From positions 434,001-498,000 of the forward strand of contig JALJCO010013386.1 of the NCBI GenBank assembly GCA_023101725.1: 64,000 bases of DNA, written 5' to 3'. Origin of the DNA: Atherinomorus stipes. Its lineage: Eukaryota; Chordata; Actinopteri; Atheriniformes; Atherinidae. A program made the translations under genes and the position numbers. This document shows, piece by piece, positions 1 through 11,672 of this stretch. The notes beneath the pieces are model-generated. The model did not search any database. It was not told where the DNA came from and saw only the letters and a program-made list of their open reading frames with translations. The first letter of the stretch is position 1; every line of letters starts with the position of its first letter.

Positions 1-334
1 TGCAAATCTAACAGCTTGTTTGTTCAGTGATTCCGACTTTAAAGAACGGTAAGTCAGAAATCTTTATATTCAATCCCCCAGTTCAGTCCTGCTGGTTGTA
101 ATGTTAGAAACGAGCAGTTCCATCCAGGCCAAGAGCAACATCTGGTTGTAACCTCACTTATGATGCTCATGCTGTTTAATCTTGTCTTTTTTCCAGCTTA
201 AAATACTTACAAAAGACACTTTCAATTTCTTTCAGTCTCTGGCTTACAAAAAGTTATGTCTACTTTCAGGTTGACCATTATAATTCAGAATATTCAGATA
301 ACATATATTTATCTCAACCATCTCCAGTCAGTCT

Positions 335-840
335 AGCATGCTGCAGCCAGACTCATTACTGCGACAAAAAGGCACAAGCATATCACCCCTGTACTTGCCT
401 CCTCACAGTTGCTTCCAGCCAGATTTCATATTAATTTTTAAAATCTTACTGCTCACAGTCAAAGCTTTAAATGGCCTTGCTTCTATACATCTCAGAATCT
501 CACTTATTGACCTGCTATGTGCCCTCCCAACCACTGACATCTGCAGAAAGTGCCTCGTTAACCATTCCCAGATCACATTTTTGTGACAAAGACATCAGGC
601 ATTTTCCATTAAAGCCCCATATGGGATTCTTTGTCCATTGCTCACTAAGTCTCTCACTATATTTTCAAATCCCTCCTTCAGATTTTCCACTTTGTGAAAG
701 CTTTTGGCAAAATCTATATCTATTACACATTTTTATTATTGAATTCTTGTGAACATCCATCTGATCTAACTCTCCTTATCTTGTCTTGTAAAGTCATTTG
801 TAATGAAGTTATGAAAATGGTGCTATACCAATAACAATTA
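335..840 (+). mobile_element. Decayed L2-type LINE, ORF2 C-terminus and 3' tail
   Basis: The plus strand contains FKILLLTVKALNGLASIHL, the hallmark of the C-terminal part of fish L2-type reverse-transcriptase ORFs (typically FKILLL.YKALNGLAP.Y). Stop codons follow. It ends with a tail resembling 'ggtgctataccaataac', like the usual LINE ending 'gtgctatataaataa'. The family assignment is from motif memory; the element is heavily eroded. Confidence 0.6.
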
Positions 841-2159
841 TTATTGTCACACCCTGGAGATTGTGATGTATGGCAATCTGCTCTCATCTTAGTCTTCGCT
901 GCAAAGCTTGTAAAGTTCAAGTTTATTGTATGCATCCTTTTCCATAAGCATAAATGTTGCAGGTTCACTTGAATAGGCAGAAAACTTTATTAACAAATCA
1001 GCAGAAGAAGTTCTCACACACATGCCTCACACCTGGCCTCAGACCAGTTTAACTTAGCCCATGGAGCCTTAGACCACTGCACCATGTGAAGGTTAAACAA
1101 AGTAAATACTCACATACACACATGAACATGGATTGTCCAAGCCCCAAAAAGTCAAAACATCATTTTCATAATAGCAGGTTGAGCAAGTGTTCATTTATAG
1201 AAGTGCTGTTGCAAAATGCAAAGCCACTCAAGTTAGCACATACCTCCAACCCTCAAAATCAAACCAAATGTGATTTTTTTGCTTTGATTTCTTAACTAAA
1301 AATACACTTTAAGGGGTGAAAAAGTATAATAGACTTACTATCAAATACTCTACTAAATGCAAATGGTTCTGCCTTTGTGGTTTAAAATTGGATGACTTAA
1401 CAGTTTTATTGTCATTCTTTCCAAGTTTGATGATTCATTTTCTTTATGATGAGTTTATTAAGTAATTGAATTCATTGAGGGGAAATACAATTCTCATACT
1501 CCATGTCATTAATGCTGCGGGCAACTAACACTAAGGCAGCTTGTCAGTGACAAGCTCAGCAGAGCAATATATCTGAGTTGTATTTTTACCTCAGCCCACA
1601 CGCCGAGCAAAATGCCAACTCTTGGCCTTGAGAAACGTACACTTGCAGAAAGACAGACGCACATGCAGACACACACCCTTAGACACGACAGGTCAAGCCC
1701 AACCAACCACCGTAGCAGCCGCAGAACATAAACAACTTTCACACACTCTGTGAATCATCTAAGCATTTCAGTATAGCTTCAGATAAATATATTCAGCCAC
1801 ATATATAAATATATACAACCATAATTATTCCCTGAGACCACAAATGACCGTGACGGGAAGTTAGTTCCCACAGTTTCAGCCGCGTTGCAGCCCAGCCCTT
1901 AAGTACTGGGAATCCAAAGCTCAGTTTACAGTGCAGACGGCCGTGCTGTGAGTGCAGAGTGGAAGGTGCTCGATGACAACAGCCAGCAGTTTGTTGGTTT
2001 CAATGCAAAATGGAGCATTTAAGTTCTGCAACTAGAATATTTTGTGCCTGCGAAACACAAAGGGTAACCTTAGACAAGAAACCAGTTTTGACATTTGTAT
2101 TCTTACACCTTCTTTTGTCTACACTGCTTACTCCATCTTTTCAATTCTCTTTAACCCAT

Positions 2160-2189
2160 GTACACACACACACACACACACACACACTC
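2160..2189. repeat. (CA)n microsatellite
   Basis: About 14 uninterrupted CA units in slit2 intron 4. Confidence 0.95.
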
Positions 2190-2516
2190 TTCCCAGTGGG
2201 CAGCAGCTGTTGGAGTGCTAATCTCCATTAGCTACTGAACTGGCTTCTATAGAGACATCCATGTAAAATCTGTCTCTCACTCTTCTAACACCTTCAACAA
2301 AGGCATACATCAAGACTGTTCCACTAAAAACATATATCTTTCTTCACACAGCACCTTTAACATCATCTCAGTTTTAGTTGCACTGAACTTAAGCAGCTTG
2401 TGGTGATACGCAACAATAAGCATCAACACTCATCTCCTTTGTTAGAACAAATAAATACTTTGCAAAATTGCACATCAGCTCAGTGATTAAAAAAGAGAAA
2501 TAAAAACGTGACTTAC

Positions 2517-2588
2517 AGTCTGTAAAGCTTCGTTGTTCCGAGGAAAAGCAGCTCCGGAAACACAGCCAGATTATTCCGATTCAGGCGT
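2517..2588 (-). CDS. slit2: slit2 exon 4 (third LRR)
   Basis: This is a 72-nt exon. The acceptor tttttgcag precedes 2588 and the donor gtaagt starts at 2516. It encodes [20 protein letters not shown] and then LYR. The LFLGT.KLYRL ending is SLIT2-type. The next expected exon (LDLSENQ... in the family) is not found in bases 1-2516, so intron 4 runs past the window edge. Confidence 0.92.
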
Positions 2589-5500
2589 CTGCAAAAAAAC
2601 AAAAAACAAAAATCAAAAACACCGTAGTTTAGCTACGTAGCTCCTTCCAAACAGTGTGGTTGAAATGACTATGTGTGCATAACCATCATTCTAAAGGGAG
2701 ATTTGTGCTTTCTGATCATCAGGTTAACCTACTGTTGTGATTTTAATGTGATTTCAGGGAAGTTCAAGACGATGAGAGATGATGAAATTTTACAAACGCC
2801 CAAGAAGGATTTGCAGTAAAGAACTTTTCTTGATTCAAAGGGGACAACATGGCTGCCAGACAAACAGTGAACCTGTGAAAGATGAAGGGAATGGATGGGA
2901 GTGGGGGGACGAGAGAAGAGGTTTGGATGAAAGGGGGGGGCTTTTTCTTTTTTTCACAAAGGCGTAGGAGAGGAGGCGATGTGGGAAAAACAAACAGGCA
3001 GTCTGGCTGGGCTACCGAATGTGTGAAAAGGACCCCACTGAGTAAACAAGGCCCTCACAGGGGAAGAACCCACAACAACTCATCATCACGCACACACACA
3101 CACAAACACACACACATAAAGGAGAGTTGAGAGAACTCGGGTGAGTTTAATAATCTGGGTGCGATCATTTAACCCCCGGTTGAGTGGAGTGAAGAGGTTT
3201 GTGTGCCAGTGCATTTTGGTGTGTGAGGTTGTGTCTTGATGCGAGTCAGAAGAGACGGAGGCAACAGAAAGACACAATGAGAGACAGGCTGCTGAAACAG
3301 TTTAACCCTGACACACATACACACAAACATGCACACAATGTCGGGCCCGGCGACCGATGTTGCGTTGGCTGCTACTGGACAGGAATAAAGAAAGGGCAAA
3401 GAAAGGAAACACAGGGAGACAGGAATGACTTGACACTAATAAGGAAGGTGCAGGACTAAGGAACAATTGACAGTTACACAATTTACATACAAAAATCCTT
3501 ATTAATCCCAGAACTATAACAAAATTCACAAAAAAAAAAAAATCTCAACTCCAAGCATTTAAAAACCACTAATTCATTCTCCCTTTGACTTTTTCTCTTC
3601 TTACCCCTGTCTTTCACCTCTTTGCTTCATCAGAAGCCTCTGTGGGCTCTCCTTAAATAACATCACCCACTCTGTGTCCATCTTCCACCCAAGAGTGCAC
3701 AGCTATACGAACACGCTCGCGCACATGCACTCACATTCATATTCCACAGTTACATCAGAGGTTGCTTAAATATTTAACATCCCACAGAAATGATGTTTCT
3801 AAATTATTCACTCCTCTTCCGTTAACACTGGCTCTCGCAGCTAAGAGCCCCACATGGTCCTGTGGAGAGGCCCACTCCCCCTGCAGCTCCTGCCCAGCCA
3901 TGAGCGCCCGTTAGCAGGCTAGACATCCTCCTGGGAGAGTGTGTCCGTACCAGTGCTGAAGGTGGGGAGGAGTGACGATGCCAAAGAGGTGGGATGAGCT
4001 CATCCTCTTAAAATAGTCCTGGCCTTACAATGTCGTCAGACTTGGACACTCAGAAAATGAAGTAAAGGGTGCAGCAATCAAATCTCGTCTGCTACATCAC
4101 ATCTGAAGGGGCCACAGTGTCTCAGTCTGTCTTACTGAATTGATAAAGCATCAGTCTGATAATCACATATCTGGCATGTTCAGGTCTTTAATCGAGATAA
4201 CAAAGAAGGAACAATTTTATCATTTTGGCTTCTCAACAAGAATGCACAACTTTTTTGGTTGTTGTAATTATGGTCATAAAGTGCTCCAGTAAAATGCTGT
4301 TCTTTCTCCTGCATGCTCCTTTTCTTAAACCTACGTGGCTGACAGACAGAAATGATCATCACATTAAACCCTGCAAGTTGCAGCATGTGATGAAAAGCTC
4401 GAACACTGACCAATCCATCTCGAGACCAGCTGCAGATGACACTGTCACAACTCACAGATCCATCATAGCCTTAGAATGACTTCAGACCAGGGGTGTCCAG
4501 CTCCGGTCCTCGAGGGCCACAATCCTGCAGGTTTTCCATGTCTCCCTTCCCCAACTCACACCTGACTCAAATTCATAGGCTTTTAGATTCATTTAATTTG
4601 AGTCAGCTGTGCTGGTGTAAGGAGGCACGGAAAACCGTAAGAACAGCAGCCCTTGAGGACCAACGTTGGACACCACTGCTTTAGACATAAAGATACATAG
4701 ATATAAAAGTATTTATCACTTTTCTGGTATGAAAAGCAGTTAATGTCATATTTTTTTAATTTAGCTTAGCAAATGTATTGATTTCAGAAATGACTGGAGT
4801 TTGTTGGAGATTTAAATGTTTTTTTTCTGTCTGGAGCAATGTCTGCTTGTGTTCTTGCTAATACATGTATGCTCTCTATCAGCAGTGTAACTACTTCATA
4901 GCTAAAACATCTAATTCATTTTACTATAAAAAGCACATTTCTGAATATTTGCTTGTCCATGCATTTAACTTGTAAATAAATAAAACCAAATAAGTACCAT
5001 TTTCTTGTCATCCAGTGTATTCATAAAGTTAAAATAATCAATTAGCCAACCAAGCACATATATGTTCAACCAGCATCACATACTTCACCTCTGAATCTGT
5101 AACCTATGCTGCTATGCAGTCCTCAAACCTCGGTGAGCTTTTGTTTCTCAACCTGAAGGAATGCATCTTTGTCTGTTGTGGGCGTGCGCATGCAGATACC
5201 ATAAACAGCTACTTTCACAGCCATGTCTCATTTGTCAAAGTCTGGCTGAAAGTGAATGAAGACCGAGCAGCCAGAACTCTGAGGTGTGAGTATGACTCCA
5301 ATGAGTTAAGGTCACACTGTGGTGTGGTGATAATCCTTGCAGTCATAAACAGATGCTGGATGGCCACAAACCACACAGTAAACACACTCATTCTGTCAAG
5401 CATGCTTAGTGTGCCACAACTTTGTGCATACACACGCGATCACTCACACAAACATAAAAGTCCGAAATACACACCCAGGCTGTGTACTTGTGTGGTACCA

Positions 5501-8500
5501 CAGGCTTATGGACCCACCAGATATCACTCTACCAATGCTGTTGATGCAATAATACACATTTTGTACAAATGACCTGCCACAAGTACACATAATAGTTCGA
5601 ACCTAAAGCCTTCCTGATATTTACATGCACCAAAGAAACTCATTTGTCTCCAAAACCACTGCAAAACAACTTCTCGGTGTGCATGTGTGCATATCTTGCT
5701 CATCACTTCATGCTTTTGGTTCACTGCTCATGCATCTGAAGCGAGCCAAGATCTATTATCAGCTAAAGATTTACACTCTTTAATCCGATCTGTTATTTTA
5801 AATCTGATGAAAGATACTATCTTTGCCTTAAAATACAGCAATGCAGAAGTTCTGTCTTATCACCTGACCAGTAAATTCCTTCGCTATCAGTCCAAAACCC
5901 AGCTGCGTTGAGGAGTTCTTCTTCTAAACTTTGCTTGAACTAGTGTTTACCGGCAAATATGACAAATGTTGGCCGAGGCAGACGCTTGTAAAAGTCTATC
6001 TCCGATTACTTTTCTTTGCTTTCTCTTTGACAGAACTGCTGTAGTGAAAATGCTTTTGTGTCTTCACCGAGCAGATAATTTCAAGCTCTGCTGCTCAGTG
6101 AAAAAATATGGAAAAGAAAAAAATAAAATCATTGAAACTTTGCCCTGAAATTATCATGAGAAGAGCAGAAGAGCGTTATTACAGGATTTTAGAGCTAATC
6201 ATTCAGCACTTTTTTTTTTCCTTTTTTGAAGTGCACATTGGCGTTACGATCATGTTTTGCTTTTGCTTTTGCCCTCAAATCACATGTTCTCCTGGTTTGA
6301 AGCATCATTATTCAATATATATGTAATTCTTATTAAACAATATCTCAGTATTTGCAATCAGCTTTGCAAAGATTTCCACTCTCAAAGTTATCTTTAATGC
6401 TATGATCACTTAATCAGAGGTTTATTATCTGAGACTTTATCTGACTTCTGTTCTCTGAAATCATTGTCTTTCTCTGTAATTACTGGTTCATTTTCTCTGC
6501 ACGTCTTTGAGGCTTATCTCATTTAGTCTCACTGACTCTGAATAAGATAGGTGCTACAGACCAGTCAAATGTGAATGAAGGATAAGAGATCAGGAACTCT
6601 CCTCTTTCCCATTTTGCACCCACAGGGTGAGAGGGAAGAATGTAAGACATTCCTATATAAACAGAACAATAGACCAGAGGGCCAGATGGGTGAATACGGA
6701 GCAAAAACCCAAGGAGAGGTTAAACAATGACTGACACACATGAAGAGTGTGTTCATGGGTTTGGGGGCTGCAGAAATCAAGATAAAACCAGTACTGACAG
6801 AGCAGCCTTGCGTAAGGGAATGCGCATGCATGAGTGTATGCATACAAGCCTGTGTTTTTGTGTACGTGCATGTGTGTGTTGCAACATGCCTATCACTGCT
6901 ACACCTCCTTCCCTAAGGCTGCTGGCCCACACCTGACCCCGCCTTGCCCAGCCCTGCAGGGGCTGTTGCAAAAGAGGATGGAGAAGGGGAACCGTTTTCT
7001 GCCCCTGTGGGGGGCAGTCACTGTGGATCCATCAGCCCAGCTTAAGGCCCTCTCCTTTGGGCAGCGGTGCCCAGCAGGCCCCCTCCAACCCCCAAGAGGC
7101 CGGAGGCCTTTGAAATGAGCCTCCAGACTCCAGACTCCAGAGATGCGTCTTTGTCTGGCAGCTGCAGGGGAGGGGGCATTGATGACTGACTCCATCTTAG
7201 TGTTTGTGAACATGCTGCACTATATAGACGCTGAATTACAGTTGAACATGCTCGCAGGGACAACAGGAGGCGGCCATGTTGTGTCAGAAAGTTAGTCAAG
7301 GTGTTTGTTGCCATTAAAAACAAGACAAAGCTTTGTGCTTGCTGTTTTACTGACTGACGCTGTGTGTGCAGGCATGCGTTGGCGCCCGTTTATACGTATG
7401 CATGAGAGAAGGCATCTGCCAACCAGCAGCATCTCTTTGCATCATGGATAATTGCTGTCAAAGTTCACTGCTGAATTCAGACCATACGCAGTTAAATTCT
7501 GTCCTCTTTGTTTGTAGCCTAAAGCAGGAATTCCCAAAACTGCTTTGCTGGACAGAGCCCAGCATTGCTTGCATGAGAAACACTAACAGATTCCCTATAG
7601 TAGTCCACAACGCTTCCCTTTCTGTCAACAAAGAGCTGCTATGGTGCAGCAGACAGCAGAGAAAAGCCAGGCATGATGGGGCAGAGACAAGAGCAACTAA
7701 GAATTCACAATGTTCTATCCTCTTCATTCCCACGGAACCTGAAGAATTTACCAAAAGCAGCGATCAAAAAGATAAACAACCTCTTTGGATTTCATATCAT
7801 GTGTACTTTTTGTCTGCATATGTGGTCAGGTAGTTATGTCGGCATGTTCCCAGGTATTTTTGTTTATGAAAATGTGTGAGTATAAAGAGGGGATTTTTGT
7901 GGGTCTTTAATTATAAGTTTGTTTTTTGAAGCTTCCACATATTCTGTCACAGTCTGCTGCATTTCAGTGTGTCATTGGCCACATAAAAACACATACTCAC
8001 ACATGTATCTTTACAGTTTATAAGCTGGAAATTGCTAAAAAAAAAAAAAAATTGCTGCACTCAAATCATAGAGAGAAGTAAATAATTTCTTCATGAAATA
8101 GGATCATCTTGTTCTTAAGGAGGTGTTAAACCTTACTGATTGTTCAAGACACTGGAAACACCATATCTACAACAAAAACCAAGGAAACCGTGCCAAATAA
8201 ATTAGTTCAAATGTGAATAGTAAAATCTTTATGGCAGGACTGTGTTATAGCACGCTGGTTTTAACCCAGAGTCTCTAACAAAAAAGCCGACAAGTTTGCA
8301 GCTCACACATCAAGTTCAGTTGACAGTTGCACAATGGAAATATCACCAGTCAGGAGGTTCACATACCCCCTTCTTTGTTGTTCTTTCTAAAACACAGAAT
8401 AAAGACTTAATTATGCAATAACAGCCTTGGGGTTGGATGCTGGCCGGCACTGATTCCAGGTTAGTGCCATAACAACATTCATCTGTTATTCAGTTGCTGT

Positions 8501-9939
8501 CCTGTGACTCAATCTCAGTTATTTTTCCTGGATTAAGATGTTATCAATGAGCAGATCAAGGTATATGATTATGAAGACAGAGATGTGATACAGTGAAGGG
8601 AATGCGTATGCAACTCCTGCTTCCATGCAAAACAAAAGCGATCCTCGAGTGGATTCCTAGGAATGAAATAAAGGCCTTTTTTGTGTATATTTGACTTCAA
8701 ACTATCAATGTTGGACAGTTAAGTGAGGAACAGATCATTCATTTTCCATCCAAAAAGTGGTACCAGATCCAACTTTACACTGCAGGGGTGACCAACTCCA
8801 GTCCTTGAGCTCTGCTGTTCTGCAAGTTTTAGATCTTTCCCTGCTTCAACACACCTGATTCAAAGTAATGGGTTATTATGCAGAAGTTGATAAGCTGTTG
8901 GATCTATTTAATTTGAATCAGGTGTGTCAGGGCAGAGAAATGTCTAAAACCTGCAGGACCGCAGCTCTTGACGACTGGCGCTGGCCACCCCTGTGCTGCT
9001 GGCTTATTTAGGACCTCAGCAACTAAAACCAGCTTGTCCCAAACTTTTTGCTGAGTCAAAAATTCAGAGCAACTCACATCTCCAGACAAGTCGATGAAGA
9101 AGTCAAGATACATCAAAGAATACTCATGTAGATGCAACACACTGAGCGGAATTGTTAAGTGAGACTAAAAATCTCTGGGGGTACTTTCTCTGGCACACAC
9201 AGCCTTACAGCCTGATAGAGCACACGGTGACATCCTCGAAGTCTATGTTGCAGGCCTATCATGTGACATATTCCACTGCGCGACTCGTCAAGAATCTTAA
9301 AGATCACATGCAGTGAGTCAGGACCTTTGAATACACTTCATGAAGGAATATCCTCTAAAGAACAATGTTAATGGCACAGTGTTGAGATCCACAAACTGGG
9401 AATGGCCAACAATGGCTAAAGCAGCTTGTCCAGTACCCTCAAAAATATTGCCCACTTGTTCATCTGTGCATTTTATACTTAAATGAAACTGTGTTTGTGC
9501 ATGCACTTATTTCTTAAGTGATGAAGTATAAAGTGGCTCCTGAGTCAACTCACAGTCTTTCCAGCTCCTTCAGGTCCTGGAAAGCTCCTCTTTCAATTGT
9601 GGTGATTTTGTTCTCCATTAACTGCCTGTGAGAGAGACACAAGAGACTGTGAGAACTGGACAGAGATACAAGCAAAGACAGAGGGAATGAGAGTGATAGA
9701 AACACACAGCATGAGCATTAATGAAAGCAGGAAGAGCCAAAGCGAATGGCAGGTATGGCTGCATCGGGCCACAGATAAGAGAGAAAGGAAGGAGAGAGAA
9801 AGGAGAGGGAGAGAGGGGGGAAGACAGAAGGGAGGGAGAGTGATTGACAGGAAGGGATGGAGAAGATAGGGCGTGGAAAAAGAAGACAAAAAGACTGGTG
9901 GAGGTGGAAAGTGATAGAATGTTGAAACAGCAAGAGAGA

Positions 9940-9972
<33 letters not shown>

Positions 9973-11425
9973 GGGAGACAATCAGCTGCAGGTCGATAGA
10001 GCCTCAGAATTGACTTTAAAAGGAGCCTGTCAGCTGAGCAGAGGCTCATCTATCATCCAATTTACTCTCCATCTAACCACATAGCTGTGACCACTCATTC
10101 ACTTACCCTAGCACAACTCCACCAGGATCACTGTGATGACCGAGCCAAGCAGCAGCACACACATTTCATATGTGTGTATTGGTGTATTATAATATCACTG
10201 GCTCTGTTGTACAACAGCGTAAGATGTCCCACTTATCCCATACGGAAGACCACGACTTCAAGACTGTCACATTATGCAGCATTGAGATTATTGTTCCAGT
10301 GTTTGGGGGGCTCTACATCACTGTGTGGTGATTTTGCATCTCTGTTGTTTTCTAGTCAGCGAGTGTCTAATTTTGATCATTTTTCAAAGCTTTGGTTTTA
10401 TAACTAACAAGGTGGATTTGCTGTTTAAAATGCTGCTTGTTTTATGACCATTCAAGATCATGTAGCATGTTGACATAGTACTTCAGTGTCTCCTATTCTT
10501 TTTCTCATCGATGACAGGCATCTTTGTCTAAAGTTGTTTCGAATGTCACATTTCGGTTGCTTTGCTTTACTTTTTGACTGCTCAGACTTATTGCATCGTT
10601 TATCGTATTTTCTGTGTCGTCCTTTTGTAACGCTTAATGGTGTCTTTGTATCAGTCATTTTTTAAATTTCTTTGTTGCCATTCATCCATTTTCTTATTCT
10701 TATCTATAAAAATGTTGCAGGGGACAAAGTCTGAACTGAGATTCCCATCTTCCCAGTAATATTCTCCACCTCTAGTGGAGGGACACCATGGCGTTTCCAA
10801 TCAAGATGGCAGAATCTCTCCAGCGACTCCTGGGTCTGCCCCAAGGCCTCTTCATGGTGGGGCATGTCCACAACACCTCCCCTTGGAGGCGTCTGGAAGT
10901 TATGCTGTCCAGATGACTGAACCACCTCAGCTGGTTTCTTCTTCTGTAGAGGACAGAAACTCCCCTCTGAGCCTCTCCCTGATGACTGAGCTCCTCATCC
11001 TACAGTAAACCATACCACCCTTTGGGGAAGGTCATTTTGATGTCTTGCATTTGTGATCTCTTCTTTCAGTCACTACTGAAAGCTCCTGTTTATAGGTGAG
11101 GAAAAGAAGCTTTATCTCTTGGTAAATCATCAGTTTTGCTTTTGGCTCGGCCTTTTCTTCTTTAGGACAAACTGATTCAGCATCTGCATCACAGCGGCCA
11201 CTTCCTGTCAACCTCCTGCTTCATTCCACCCCTCAACGTCTATACAAGTTACTGTAATGCTCATACTCCCACACTAAGGACAGCAGATTACTAACTTTAT
11301 CTGGGAAATCCAACTTGTCATCATGTTAGGTCTTTTGAATTGATTTATTTACAACTTGAATAAAATTTCATTCTCAAAAGCCGTTTTTTCCTCTTTTAGA
11401 CTTTGTGGTATTTTGTATCTTAAGG

Positions 11426-11467
<42 letters not shown>

Positions 11468-11600
11468 TATTGTCATTTGACACCTTCTTGTAGTCATTGC
11501 CATAACATGCCAGTTCTTTGCATCTTTCCGTTCTCATTTTAGTCACTTAGACGTGATTTTAACTTCATACATCGTTATTTGGAACACTTTTGGTTCACAG

Positions 11601-11672
<72 letters not shown>

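Larger units (their letters stand above)
1..2516 (-). other. slit2 intron 4 (partial)
   Basis: Only the donor side of the intron is in the window. It holds a decayed LINE 3' end (about 335-840) and a CA microsatellite (2160-2189). Nothing coding was recognised in the rest. Confidence 0.7.
2589..9553 (-). other. slit2 intron 3
   Basis: About 7 kb with clean GT-AG ends. It contains two hAT-type MITEs (4488-4678, 8783-8993), scattered CA/GT tracts (for example 3088-3118), two GC-rich blocks (about 3835-3985 and 6895-7200) that differ from the AT-rich surroundings, and no recognisable coding sequence. Confidence 0.8.

Noticed and set aside
5114..5572. A 152-codon open frame on the plus strand inside slit2 intron 3
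   Set aside because: No recognisable domain or family, opposite strand to slit2, no splice context, and it runs through CA-rich sequence; chance length in a large intron.
9618..10049. Overlapping serine/leucine-rich frames on the minus strand
   Set aside because: They come from the purine-rich GA tract; low-complexity translation, not protein. The end of this region contains the real slit2 exon 3 acceptor.
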